A DNA stretch of 64,000 nucleotides from VXNE01 sp965200505 (lineage in GTDB: Bacteria > Pseudomonadota > Gammaproteobacteria > Pseudomonadales > Azotimanducaceae): NCBI GenBank assembly GCA_965200505.1, contig OZ241343.1:310001-374000 (forward strand), written 5' to 3'. The translations under genes and the position numbers were made by a program. This document shows, one piece after another, positions 1-9,270 of the stretch (positions are counted from its first letter, which is position 1; every line of letters starts with the position of its first letter). The notes under the pieces were generated by a model. It was not told the origin of the DNA, searched no databases, and saw only the letters and a program-made list of their open reading frames with translations.

Positions 1-351
1 ACCAAGGCCGATGTGCGGGCGCTGGCCGCCGCGCTGGGGCTGGACAACGCCGCCAAGCCCCAATCCGCCTGCCTCTCCAGCCGGGTGCCCTACGGCACGG
101 CCATCGACGCCGGCCTCCTGAATCAGATCGAGCGCGCCGAATCCGCGCTGTTGGCGTTGGGCTTCTCGCAGTTTCGGGTGCGGCACCACGGCGAGGTGGC
201 GCGCCTTGAGATCATGCCGGACGAGTTCGAGGCGGCGTTGGCGAGGCGCGATGCCCTCATCGAGCGCGTCAAGGCGTGCGGCTACAAGTTCGTGGCGCTC
301 GACCTCGCCGGCTTCAAGTCCGGTTCGCTGAATCCCACGCCGGCGAGTTGA
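1..351 (+). CDS. larE: LarE-type ATP-dependent sacrificial sulfur transferase, C-terminal part
   Basis: Only the last ~116 residues are in the window; the frame is open to base 1, so the GTG at 13 is probably not the true start. The fragment has the LarE C-terminal signatures: KPQSACLSSRVPYG, a cysteine-containing stretch, then FRVRHHGEVARLEIM and a closing VALDLAGFKSGSLN. In the known family LarE converts P2CMN into the pincer cofactor of nickel enzymes such as lactate racemase, using its own cysteine as sulfur donor. In many genomes related proteins (ExsB/PP-loop type) occur without lactate racemase, so the substrate here is open. It ends 21 bases before the convergent stop of the symporter gene. 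Family call is firm, exact role less so. Confidence 0.85.
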   Translation, partial: TKADVRALAAALGLDNAAKPQSACLSSRVPYGTAIDAGLLNQIERAESALLALGFSQFRVRHHGEVARLEIMPDEFEAALARRDALIERVKACGYKFVALDLAGFKSGSLNPTPAS

Positions 352-352
352 C

Positions 353-368
353 GGCGGCCCTCTCCGCC
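353..368. terminator. short GC hairpin between convergent genes
   Basis: A 5-bp inverted repeat (GGCGG, 6-base loop, CCGCC) lies between the larE stop and the symporter stop. There is no T-tract on either side, so this is at most a weak bidirectional terminator. Confidence 0.2.
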
Positions 369-372
369 ACGG

Positions 373-2112
373 TCATCGGGGCGTTCTGATGCGCTCCACC
401 AGTGCGCGGATGTCGGCCGGCGGTGGCTTGGTCGCGGCGCTCACAGCAAGGGCCACGGCGAAGTTCAGCAGGGCACCCACCGCCCCGATGCCTTCCGGCG
501 AAATGCCGAACAGCCAGTTCTCCGCCACGTTGCCGCCCAACGGCTGCTGGTGGAACTTGAAATAGACGATGTAGCCAACCGTGAAGACGAGGCCGGTCAA
601 CATGCCGGCGATGACGCCTTCCCGATTCACGCGGCTCACGAAGATGCCGAGCAAGATGGCCGGGAACAGCGACGCCGCGGCGATGCCGAAGGCGAATGCC
701 ACCACCTGCGCCACGAAACCCGGCGGGTCGTAGCCCAGGTAGCCGGCGAGCAGCACCGCCACTGCCGCGCTCACCCGCCCGATGGTTAGCTCTTGGCGGT
801 CCGTGAGGTTTCGCGCCACCACGCCCTTGGCGATGTCGTGCGACACCGCCGCCGAGATCACCAGCAACAGGCCGGCCGCGGTGGAGAGCGCCGCGGCGAT
901 GCCGCCGGCGGCCACCAGCGCCACCACCCAGTCCGGCAGGCCGGCGATCTCCGGATTGGCCAACACGATGATGTCGCGGTCAACCGCGAGTTCGTTGCCC
1001 TCCCAGCCAAAGGACGCCGCCTGTTCGGCGAAGGCCGGGTTGGCGTCGTTGTAGTACTGGATGCGGCCGTCGCCGTTCTTGTCCTCGAAGCCCAACAAGC
1101 CCGTGTCTTCCCATGTTCGGAACCACTGTGGGCGCTCGGCGTAGCGCAGGTTGCCGTCCGTCGCGCCCACGGGGCCGCTCTGCATCGTTTCGGTGAGGTT
1201 GAGCCGCGCCAATGCCCCCACCGCCGGCGCCGTGGTGTAGAGGATGGCGATGAAGAGCAGCGCGTAGCCGGCCGAGCTGCGCGCGTCCTTCACCCGGGGC
1301 ACGGTGAAGAACCGCACCAGCACATGGGGCAGCCCAGCGGTGCCGATCATCAGCGCCAGCGTGATGAAGAACACATTAACGCGGCTCTTGGCGCCGCTGG
1401 TGTAGGCGGTGAAGCCCAAGTCCGTCACCACCTGGTCCAGCTTGACCAGCAGGCTCTCGCCACCCCCTGCCCCGCCGCCGAACGCCAGTTGCGGCACCGC
1501 CACGCCCGTCACCTGCAGCGAGATGAACACCGCCGGCACGGTGTAGGCGAAGATCAACACGCAGTACTGCGCCACTTGGGTGTAGGTGATGCCCTTCATG
1601 CCGCCCAGCACGGCGTAGAAGAACACCACGCCCATGCCCACCAGGAGGCCGGTGGTGACGTCCACGCCGAGGAAGCGCGAGAAGACGATGCCGACGCCCC
1701 GCATCTGCCCGGCCACATAGGTGAAGGAGATGATGACGAGGCAGAGCACCGCAACCACCCGCGCCGTCTGCGAGTAATAGCGCTCGCCGATGAACTCGGG
1801 AATGGTGAACTTGCCGAACTTGCGCAGGTACGGCGCCAAGAGCAACGCGAGGAGCACATAGCCCCCCGTCCAGCCCATCAGGTACACCGAGCCGTCGTAG
1901 CCCAAGTAGGCGATGAGGCCGGCCATGGAGATGAAAGATGCCGCGGACATCCAATCCGCCGCGGTGGCCATGCCGTTCGCCACCGGGTGGACATGCTTGC
2001 CGGCGACGTAGAAATCCCCGGTGCTGCGCGCTTTCGACCAGAAGGCGATGCCGATGTAGAGGGCGAAGGTGGCGCCGACGACGATGTAGGTGAGCGTCGC
2101 CAGCGCCATCAA
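373..2112 (-). CDS. sodium:solute symporter, VC_2705-like subfamily (ActP relative)
   Basis: A 579-residue multi-pass membrane protein of the SSS family (about 13 hydrophobic segments), closest in pattern to acetate/small-monocarboxylate permeases: SARSTGDFYVAGKHVHPVANG near the N-terminus and TAADWMSAASFISMAG. It is preceded by a DUF4212 small subunit with an ATGA overlap, the known pairing for this subfamily. Roughly residues 330-360 form a hydrophilic loop with DKNGDGRIQYYND, which fits the calcium-binding EF-hand loop pattern; I believe this is seen in relatives but cannot check. The substrate is not visible from sequence; acetate, lactate or similar acids are the usual inference. It is the last gene of the ilv-pss-msr run on the minus strand. 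Confidence 0.85.
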   Translation of the reverse strand: MMALATLTYIVVGATFALYIGIAFWSKARSTGDFYVAGKHVHPVANGMATAADWMSAASFISMAGLIAYLGYDGSVYLMGWTGGYVLLALLLAPYLRKFGKFTIPEFIGERYYSQTARVVAVLCLVIISFTYVAGQMRGVGIVFSRFLGVDVTTGLLVGMGVVFFYAVLGGMKGITYTQVAQYCVLIFAYTVPAVFISLQVTGVAVPQLAFGGGAGGGESLLVKLDQVVTDLGFTAYTSGAKSRVNVFFITLALMIGTAGLPHVLVRFFTVPRVKDARSSAGYALLFIAILYTTAPAVGALARLNLTETMQSGPVGATDGNLRYAERPQWFRTWEDTGLLGFEDKNGDGRIQYYNDANPAFAEQAASFGWEGNELAVDRDIIVLANPEIAGLPDWVVALVAAGGIAAALSTAAGLLLVISAAVSHDIAKGVVARNLTDRQELTIGRVSAAVAVLLAGYLGYDPPGFVAQVVAFAFGIAAASLFPAILLGIFVSRVNREGVIAGMLTGLVFTVGYIVYFKFHQQPLGGNVAENWLFGISPEGIGAVGALLNFAVALAVSAATKPPPADIRALVERIRTPR

Positions 2113-2408
2113 TCTTCCTCATCCACGCCGTGGCGCTTGTCGATCTTCCCCATGCGCCACGCATAGAAGAAGATGAGCGCCACGAACACGTAGATGCTGC
2201 CCTGCTGCGCGAACCAGAAGCCGAGCGGCACGCCGCCCACCTGCACTGCGTTCAGCACGTCCACCAAGAGGATGCCGCAGCCGAAGGACACGGCGAACCA
2301 AACGGCGAGGCAGCAACCGGCGAGGCGCAGGTTGTCGCGCCAATAGCCGCGGCGCTCCCGGGCGCCGGGCGAACCGGGCGCCGCGGCGTTTTCGTCCTGT
2401 TCCGTCAA
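2109..2408 (-). CDS. DUF4212 symporter small subunit
   Basis: A 99-residue protein with two hydrophobic segments (about residues 26-52 and 66-86), matching the small partner (DUF4212 / Na_symport_sm) that sits upstream of VC_2705-type symporters. Seen: YWRDNLRLAGCCLAVWF, then GFWFAQQGSIYVFVALIFFYAWRM, which is the family pattern. Its start is a TTG that overlaps the msrQ stop (TTGA), and its own stop overlaps the symporter ATG, so the genes are probably translationally coupled. Function beyond association with the large subunit is unknown. Confidence 0.85.
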   Translation of the reverse strand: MTEQDENAAAPGSPGARERRGYWRDNLRLAGCCLAVWFAVSFGCGILLVDVLNAVQVGGVPLGFWFAQQGSIYVFVALIFFYAWRMGKIDKRHGVDEED

Positions 2409-3043
2409 GTGCCCCCGTTCCCCCGAGCGCGGCGTTTGAGCACGATTCTAACGGCTCGCTCCCCTAGCAGCACCGCCAGCACACCGCCGTACAACGCCGC
2501 CTCGCCGTAGCCACCCTTCGACAACCACAGCAGATGGATGCAGGCCAGGGCGCCGATGGCATAGACGAGCCGGTGCAGGCGTCGCCAGTTGGTTCCCAAG
2601 CGGCGCTGCCAGCCACGCGTCGAGGTGACGGCGAGGGGCACCAAGCAAAGGAGACCGGCGATGCCGACCGTGATGTAGGGCCGCTCCACGAAATCATCCA
2701 GCACACCGCGCAACGAGAGGCCCGCCAACAGCGCGAAGTAGGCCGCGAAGTGGGCGACCGCATAGGCGAAGGCAAAGAGGCCGCAGGTGCGCCGGTGCCG
2801 CACCCAACGCGGGCGCTTCAAGAGCCGTGCGAGCGGGGACACGGCCAGCGTCAGCATCAGCATCCGGATGGCCCACTCGCCCAGCAGACGGGTGACGGCT
2901 TCGCCCGGGTCCGCGCCGAAGGCGATGCCGGGCTGCTGGAGCTCGCGCCAGAAGTCGTGGGCGAGCATCCCGAAGGGCGTGGCGAGAGCCAGGAACAGCG
3001 CCGGCTTCGCCCAGTCCATGCGGCGGATGCGCGCCGGATTCAC
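2405..3043 (-). CDS. msrQ: MsrQ, heme-binding membrane subunit of the methionine sulfoxide reductase system
   Basis: A 212-residue integral membrane protein of the ferric-reductase-like (YedZ) family. MsrQ passes electrons from the respiratory chain or cytoplasmic flavin to periplasmic MsrP. Visible features: N-terminal WAKPALFLALATPFGML, six hydrophobic stretches, and membrane histidines in the segments around HRRTCGLFAFAYAVAHF and WRRLHRLVYAIGALACIHLLW, the expected heme ligands. The start is GTG at 3043, 11 bases after the msrP stop; an internal ATG (MDWAKP) is an alternative. The order msrP-msrQ is universal for the pair and supports the assignment. Confidence 0.92.
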   Translation of the reverse strand: MNPARIRRMDWAKPALFLALATPFGMLAHDFWRELQQPGIAFGADPGEAVTRLLGEWAIRMLMLTLAVSPLARLLKRPRWVRHRRTCGLFAFAYAVAHFAAYFALLAGLSLRGVLDDFVERPYITVGIAGLLCLVPLAVTSTRGWQRRLGTNWRRLHRLVYAIGALACIHLLWLSKGGYGEAALYGGVLAVLLGERAVRIVLKRRARGNGGT

Positions 3044-3054
3044 CCGCCTGACGC

Positions 3055-3990
3055 TCAGAAGTTCTTGCGCAAGTCCATCCCCGCGTAGAGCGGCGCCACT
3101 TCCTCATAGCCGTTGAACGGCAAGGTGTCCCTGCGGTTCGGCGCGAACAGGCTGCTCGGCAGGCGCCGCTCGGTCTTCTGGCTCCAACGCGGATGGTCAA
3201 CGGCGGGGTTGACGTTGGCGTAGAAGCCGTACTCGCGCGGCTGCAGCAAGTTCCAAGTGGTGGGGGGTTGGCGGCGTGTGAGCCGGATGCCAACGATGGA
3301 CTTGATGCTCTTGAAGCCATATTTCCAAGGCACCACCAAGCGCAGCGGCGCGCCGTTTTGATTGGGCAGCACCTTGCCGTACATGCCGACGCCGAAGATG
3401 GCGAGGGGGTGGTACGCCTCGTCCAGCCGCAAGCCCTCCACATAAGGCCAGTCGATGCTGGAGAAGAAAGATCGCTGGCCGCGCATTTCGCTGGGCCGAA
3501 CCAGCGTCTCGAACGCCACGTACTTGGCGGCGCCGGTGGGCTCGAAGCGGTCGAGCAGCTTCTTCACCGGGAAGCCGATCCAAGGAATCACCATCGACCA
3601 CGCCTCCACGCAGCGCAGGCGATAGATGCGTTCCTCCAAGTCGATGCCGGCCAACAGATCCTCAATGCCGATCTTGCCCGGTTTGGCCACCTCGCCGGAC
3701 ACCTCCACCGTCCATGGGTCCACCGTCATCTCGTGGGCGTGGCGGGCCGGGTCATCCTTGTTGGTGCCGAACTCGTAGAAGTTGTTGTAGGCGGTGGCGT
3801 ACTCGAAGGGCGTCGCCTCCTCGCCGGTGATGGGCACACCCGGCGCGAAGCCCCGCTCGCCGAGCCAATCCTGCGAAAGCGCGTGGGCCGGCCAAGCCGC
3901 CAACCCGGCCGCGCCGGCAGCCAAGAGGCGCCGGCGGGAAAGCCACGCGGATTCCGGCGTGATCTCGTAGGAGCGAATCTTGTCAGCCAT
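3055..3990 (-). CDS. msrP: MsrP, periplasmic molybdopterin protein-methionine-sulfoxide reductase
   Basis: A 311-residue molybdoenzyme (YedY family) that repairs methionine sulfoxide in envelope proteins. The start at 3990 (MADKIRSYEITPESAW) is chosen because it is followed at once by a twin-arginine signal, SRRRLLAAGAAGLAAWPAHA, as expected for a cofactor-loaded Tat substrate; a longer frame upstream lies within pssA. The molybdenum-ligating cysteine is in YRLRCVEAWSMVIPW. The C-terminus GYEEVAPLYAGMDLRKNF is typical. The start overlaps the pssA stop by 8 bases, so it is probably co-transcribed with pssA and ilv genes, the same order as in Pseudomonas. Confidence 0.93.
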   Translation of the reverse strand: MADKIRSYEITPESAWLSRRRLLAAGAAGLAAWPAHALSQDWLGERGFAPGVPITGEEATPFEYATAYNNFYEFGTNKDDPARHAHEMTVDPWTVEVSGEVAKPGKIGIEDLLAGIDLEERIYRLRCVEAWSMVIPWIGFPVKKLLDRFEPTGAAKYVAFETLVRPSEMRGQRSFFSSIDWPYVEGLRLDEAYHPLAIFGVGMYGKVLPNQNGAPLRLVVPWKYGFKSIKSIVGIRLTRRQPPTTWNLLQPREYGFYANVNPAVDHPRWSQKTERRLPSSLFAPNRRDTLPFNGYEEVAPLYAGMDLRKNF

Positions 3991-4825
3991 CGTCTTCGGC
4001 CTCGTCGTTGCCGGCGCCCCGGCGCAAGCGCTGCCAAACGTGGCGCACCGGGCCAGACAGCGCGTAGGCGCCGAAGAGCACCAAGAGCACCCGGGGCGGA
4101 TCAGCCACCACGATGGCAAAGCCCAGCGCCACGGCCACCAGCGTCACGAACGGCACCCGATCCCGGAAGTTGATCACCTTGAGCGAGAAGTACTTGAAGT
4201 TCGACACCATCAAGAGGCCCGTCGCCAAGGCCACCGCCGCCATGCCGGCGCGCGCCGTCATGCCCGGATCCGCCCCGGCGGCCTCGCTCCAGAGCCATGC
4301 GGCGCTCGCCACCAAGGCCGCCGCGGCCGGGCTCGGCAGGCCGGTGAACGTGGCGTGATCGTCGCTGGCCGCGGCGTTGAAGCGGGCCAGCCGCAACGCC
4401 GCGCACGCCATGTACACGAACGTGACCACCCAGCCCACTTGGCCCAAGCCGGAGAGCGCCCAAGAAAACGTGACCAACGCCGGCGCCACGCCGAAGGCCA
4501 CCATGTCCGAGAGGCTGTCGTATTGGGCGCCAAACGCGCTCTCGGAACTGGTGAGCCGCGCCACCCGCCCATCCGCGGCATCAAGGAACATGGCGGCGTA
4601 GATGGCGACGCCGGCGGCGACGAAGCGGCCGTTCATGGCGGCCACGATGGCGTAGAAGCCGGCGAACATGGCGCCGGTGGTGATGAGGTTCGGCAGCAAG
4701 GCGATGCCGCGGCGGTAGCGGTCTCGCGGGGGGCGGTGCAAGCCGCCCGATCTGCCGCCCACGGCGCGCAGGCGCGGCCAATGGCGGCCGCCGGCGTTGC
4801 CCAAGCCCTCTTCCCGGCCTTTCAT
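3983..4825 (-). CDS. pssA: CDP-diacylglycerol-serine O-phosphatidyltransferase
   Basis: A 280-residue membrane CDP-alcohol phosphotransferase. It makes phosphatidylserine, the precursor of phosphatidylethanolamine. The catalytic signature D-x2-DG-x2-AR-x8-G-x3-D-x3-D is complete: DAADGRVAR, then GAQYDSLSD. Around it are the serine-specific features NLITTGAMFAGFYA before and FGVAPALV after, and a hydrophobic C-terminal half with MVSNFKYFSLK. The first ~38 residues are basic and not conserved. The gene lies between ilvC and msrP as in Pseudomonas, with an overlap into msrP. Confidence 0.93.
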   Translation of the reverse strand: MKGREEGLGNAGGRHWPRLRAVGGRSGGLHRPPRDRYRRGIALLPNLITTGAMFAGFYAIVAAMNGRFVAAGVAIYAAMFLDAADGRVARLTSSESAFGAQYDSLSDMVAFGVAPALVTFSWALSGLGQVGWVVTFVYMACAALRLARFNAAASDDHATFTGLPSPAAAALVASAAWLWSEAAGADPGMTARAGMAAVALATGLLMVSNFKYFSLKVINFRDRVPFVTLVAVALGFAIVVADPPRVLLVLFGAYALSGPVRHVWQRLRRGAGNDEAEDDG

Positions 4826-4891
4826 GTCATGGACACCCCAGCCCCCAAGCCAGCCAATGGCGACCCAAGCCGCCCTCGTCCACGTTCGGCG

Positions 4892-5911
<1,020 letters not shown>

Positions 5912-5993
5912 GGCTGTCTCCTTCGACTCCTGAAATCAGCGGGTGCGACCAGCACCCTGTTGGTCGTTCCAACGCATCGCCGGCGGCGCTGCC

Positions 5994-6491
5994 CTAGAGG
6001 CGCATCATGGCATCGCCGCGCCCGATGCCAGACACGCCGGAACGCGCCACTTCGAGCACCGTGGCGCGGCCGACGGCGCGAATGAAGGCGTCCAGCTTCT
6101 CGCTGGCGCCGGTGAGCTGCACGGTGTAGGCATCCGGCGTCACATCGACGATCTGGCCGCGGAAGATGTCCGCGGCGCGTTTCACCTCCGGCCGCTGCGG
6201 CCCTTCGGCGCGCACCTTCACCAGCATCAGTTCCCGCTCGATGTGGTCGCCATCGGTGAGATCCACCACCTTCACCACCTCAATGAGTTTGTTGAGTTGC
6301 TTGATGATTTGCTCGACGGTGCCCTCGTCGCAACAAGTGGTGAGGGTGAGGCGCGACAGCGTTTCGTCCTCGGTCGGCGCCACTGTGAGGGTTTCAATGT
6401 TGTAGTTGCGCTGGGCGAAGAGGCCGATGATGCGCGACAGGGCGCCGGCTTCGTTCTCCAGCAGCACCGCGATGATGCGTCGGGCGCTCAC
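5994..6491 (-). CDS. ilvN: acetolactate synthase small (regulatory) subunit
   Basis: A 165-residue subunit with an N-terminal ACT domain (IIAVLLENEAGALSRIIGLF and RNYNIETLTVAPTED), where valine binds for feedback inhibition, and the C-terminal domain that activates the large subunit. Length is normal for the IlvH/IlvN form. Its GTG start (6491) overlaps the stop of the large-subunit gene by four bases (GTGA), giving translational coupling for equal subunit amounts. The name ilvH would be equally valid. Confidence 0.95.
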   Translation of the reverse strand: MSARRIIAVLLENEAGALSRIIGLFAQRNYNIETLTVAPTEDETLSRLTLTTCCDEGTVEQIIKQLNKLIEVVKVVDLTDGDHIERELMLVKVRAEGPQRPEVKRAADIFRGQIVDVTPDAYTVQLTGASEKLDAFIRAVGRATVLEVARSGVSGIGRGDAMMRL

Positions 6492-8254
6492 GACGGCGGT
6501 GGCGCCGGCCCGCCGTTGCGGGTGAGCACCATGTCGTTCATCGCGCCACCCTTCACCGCCATGGGGTAAACGTGTTCATCGGGATCGATCCAAGCGTCTA
6601 GGAAGACGAGTTTGTCCTTGTACCGTTCGCTGAACATCTCCGGCACGACGGCTTCCAGCTCGGTGAGCGTATCGACCCGAAAGGCGGCATGGCCAAACGA
6701 GGCCGCCAACGCCACGAAATCCGGCAGCGCGTCCTCGTAGGTGCTGTGCGAATGGCGCCCGCCATATTGCATGTCCTGCCACTGCTTCACCATGCCGAGG
6801 GCTTGGTTGTTCAAGTTGATGATCTTGATGGGCAGCGCGTACTGCATGCAGGTGGAGAGCTCCTGCATGTTCATCATGAAGCTGCCCTCGCCGGTGACGC
6901 AAACCACCTGCGCGTCGGGAAACGCGAACTGGGCGCCCATCGCGGCCGGCAAGCCGAAGCCCATCGTGCCGAGGCCACCGGAGTTGATCCAGCGGCGCGG
7001 CTTGTCGAACAGGTAATACTGCGCGGCGAACATCTGGTGTTGGCCCACGTCGCTGGTGACATAGGCATCACCGCCGCTGGCGCGATACACCGCCTGCACC
7101 ACTTGTTGGGGCAACAAGGGCGAGTCACCGCGGCCACGCTGATCGTGGTCCAGCCCGTAGCGGCCGCGCCAACCATCGATGCGCCGCCACCACTCATCGA
7201 TGGCTTGGCCATCGATGGCATCTGGATTGCGCTCGAGTTCCGTCTCCAGCCGACCCAGCAGCCCGGTGAGGGCCGGCGCCGCGGCGCCGACGATGGGGAT
7301 GTCCGCCGGAATGATCTTGGAGATGGAAGCGGGGTCCACATCCAAATGAATGAACTTCGCGTGGGGGCAGAACTTCGCCGGATTGTTGGTGACGCGATCA
7401 TCGAAGCGGGCGCCGACGGCGAAGATGACGTCCGCATGGTGCATGGCGAGGTTCGCCTCGAAGGTGCCATGCATGCCCAACATGCCGAGGAAGCGCCGGT
7501 CCGTGCCCGGAAAGCCGCCGAGGCCCATCAGCGTGTTCGTCACCGGATAGTTCAAGCGCCGGGCGATGGCGGTGAGCGCGTCCGCGGCATCCCCCTGCAC
7601 CACGCCGCCACCCGTGTAGATCACCGGCCGCTTGGCTTGCAGCAGCAGCTTGGCGGCGGCGCGAATCTGCCCGCTGTGGCCATGCGTGACGGGATTGTAG
7701 GAGCGCATCGACACCCGCTTCGGATAGGCGTATTCGAACTTGGCGTTCGGATCCGTCGCGTCCTTCGGCACGTCAATGACCACCGGCCCGGGCCGCCCGG
7801 AGGTTGCGATGTAGAACGCCTTCTTCACCACCAGCGGGATTTCCGCGGCGTCCCTCACGAGGAAACTGTGCTTCACCACCGGGCGCGAAATGCCCACCAT
7901 GTCCGTCTCTTGGAAGGCGTCCGTGCCGAGCTGACTCGTCGGCACCTGGCCGGAGATGACGATGATGGGCGTGGAATCCATGTGCGCCGTGGCGATGCCG
8001 GTGATGGCGTTCGTGGCGCCTGGGCCAGACGTGACGAGCACCACGCCGGGGCGGCCGGTGGCGCGGGCGTAGCCATCCGCCATGTGGGTGGCGGCTTGTT
8101 CGTGGCGCACGAGGATGTGCTCCACCTTCTGCTGCCGGAAGAGGGCGTCGTAGATGTGCAGCGCCGCCCCGCCCGGGTAGCCGAACAAGTACTCCACGCC
8201 TTCGTCGGCCAGCGCGCGCACGAGCATGTCGGCGCCGGACAGCATCTCGGCCAT
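6488..8254 (-). CDS. ilvI: acetolactate synthase large (catalytic) subunit
   Basis: A 588-residue thiamine-diphosphate enzyme, the first common step of valine, leucine and isoleucine synthesis. The catalytic glutamate region RHEQAATHMADGYARATG, the central FAD-binding domain and the TPP/magnesium motif (GEGSFMMN, then NLNNQALG about 25 residues on) are all present; GEGS in place of GDGS is, as far as I recall, common in this branch. It starts the run ilvI-ilvN-ilvC-pssA-msrP-msrQ and has a recognisable sigma-70 promoter 45-73 bases upstream of its ATG. Could also be called ilvB. Confidence 0.96.
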   Translation of the reverse strand: MAEMLSGADMLVRALADEGVEYLFGYPGGAALHIYDALFRQQKVEHILVRHEQAATHMADGYARATGRPGVVLVTSGPGATNAITGIATAHMDSTPIIVISGQVPTSQLGTDAFQETDMVGISRPVVKHSFLVRDAAEIPLVVKKAFYIATSGRPGPVVIDVPKDATDPNAKFEYAYPKRVSMRSYNPVTHGHSGQIRAAAKLLLQAKRPVIYTGGGVVQGDAADALTAIARRLNYPVTNTLMGLGGFPGTDRRFLGMLGMHGTFEANLAMHHADVIFAVGARFDDRVTNNPAKFCPHAKFIHLDVDPASISKIIPADIPIVGAAAPALTGLLGRLETELERNPDAIDGQAIDEWWRRIDGWRGRYGLDHDQRGRGDSPLLPQQVVQAVYRASGGDAYVTSDVGQHQMFAAQYYLFDKPRRWINSGGLGTMGFGLPAAMGAQFAFPDAQVVCVTGEGSFMMNMQELSTCMQYALPIKIINLNNQALGMVKQWQDMQYGGRHSHSTYEDALPDFVALAASFGHAAFRVDTLTELEAVVPEMFSERYKDKLVFLDAWIDPDEHVYPMAVKGGAMNDMVLTRNGGPAPPPS

Positions 8255-8298
8255 GGAGTCTCCCAGGGCGTCGCAAGCCCCGCGTGGCGAAACGGCGC

Positions 8299-8327
8299 AT
8301 TTTTTCGTTTGCCGGGTGGGTTGTCAA
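8299..8327 (-). promoter_or_regulatory. sigma-70-type promoter for ilvI operon
   Basis: Read on the minus strand, a perfect -35 hexamer TTGACA (8322-8327) is followed by exactly 17 bases and then AAAAAT (8299-8304) as -10. Transcription would begin near 8292, leaving a leader of about 38 bases before the ilvI ATG at 8254. That is too short for a classical leader-peptide attenuator. The A/T-rich element stands out in a GC-rich intergenic stretch. Confidence 0.6.
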
Positions 8328-8441
8328 TTGGCCGGGCGGATCGCTGCGCGGCTGGGCCGCCGAGGGCGTCGCGGCCGGCTTGCGTGACGGCACCGGCGGC
8401 AGGGGGACGCCACGGCCGGGGCTGCGGCTATACTGCCGCCC

Positions 8442-8984
8442 GTGAACTATTGCAGCGCCTGCGGCGAGCCGGTTGTCCGCAAGGTGCCGCCGGGCGACCA
8501 CCGCGAGCGGTTCGTCTGCGCGCACTGTGGCGCCATCCACTACCAGAACCCCAAGGTGGTCGTCGGTTGCCTGCCCATTTGCGGCGACCAAGTGTTGCTC
8601 TGCCAGCGCGGCATCGAACCCCGCAAGGGCTACTGGACGCTGCCGGCGGGCTTTCTGGAGACCGGCGAGACCATCGCCGCCGGCGCGGCGCGGGAAACGC
8701 GGGAAGAGGCCCTCGCCCAAGTTTCCATCATCGGCCTCTACACGGTGTTCAACGTGCCGCACATCTCCCAACTACACCTGTTCTTCCGCGCCACGCTGGA
8801 TGACGGCGCCTTCGGCATCGGCGACGAGAGCTTGGACGCGCGGCTGGTCGAAGAGCGGGACGTGCCGTGGAGCCGGCTCGCCTTCCCGGTGGTCTCGCGC
8901 ACCCTCGCACACTACTTCGCGGACCGCGGCAGCGGGCGCTTCCCGGTGCGCGTCGAGGACGTGCCGCCCGTGCGCCGAGGCTAG
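8442..8984 (+). CDS. NUDIX hydrolase with N-terminal zinc ribbon
   Basis: A 180-residue protein. Residues 1-35 form a zinc ribbon (CSACG, then CAHCGAIHYQNPK). The NUDIX box follows as GFLETGETIAAGAARETREEA, with the REtrEE catalytic/magnesium core intact. NUDIX enzymes hydrolyse nucleoside diphosphates linked to another group; zinc-ribbon members are often ADP-ribose or NAD-type pyrophosphatases, but the substrate is not determined by what I see. The start is a GTG, the only one placed just before the conserved CSACG; it is transcribed divergently from ilvI. 286 bases without a gene follow. Confidence 0.88.
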   Translation: MNYCSACGEPVVRKVPPGDHRERFVCAHCGAIHYQNPKVVVGCLPICGDQVLLCQRGIEPRKGYWTLPAGFLETGETIAAGAARETREEALAQVSIIGLYTVFNVPHISQLHLFFRATLDDGAFGIGDESLDARLVEERDVPWSRLAFPVVSRTLAHYFADRGSGRFPVRVEDVPPVRRG

Positions 8985-9238
8985 GGTGCGCCAGCCGGCG
9001 CCGCCTCTTGCCGGAACGCCTTGGACACCCCCAGCCCTCGCAACACATTGACTGAGAGGGCGTTCCCGCGGACAATCCCTTGCCCGGAACCGCCGTCACA
9101 CTTGGCTTTCATGCGGCATCGCGTTCCGCTTGGGTTCCTCGCTTTGGCAGACACAGCCGCCTTCCACCTCAAGCATCGCCGGACAATGGCATGGCGCTGG
9201 CCCGTGCCGAGGACCACTGCCACGCCAGCGCTCCGCAA

Positions 9239-9254
9239 GGGGCTGAACAGCCCC
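9239..9254 (+). other. perfect hairpin just before the giant ligase/LRR gene
   Basis: The 8985-9270 stretch holds no gene. Its clearest structure is a 6-bp perfect inverted repeat with a 4-base loop (GGGGCT, GAAC, AGCCCC), 16 bases before the GTG start at 9271. No T-tract follows. It could be a 5-prime leader hairpin masking the start region, or chance in GC-rich DNA. Confidence 0.3.
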
Positions 9255-9270
9255 TGAAGCGGCCGCATCC

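Noticed and set aside
8255..8298. Leader-peptide attenuator for the ilv operon
   Set aside because: The predicted leader is about 38 bases, with no Val/Leu/Ile-rich peptide and no terminator hairpin.
6689..8803. A 704-codon plus-strand frame across ilvI and the NUDIX gene
   Set aside because: Antisense to ilvI and out of frame with the NUDIX gene; no recognisable protein pattern.
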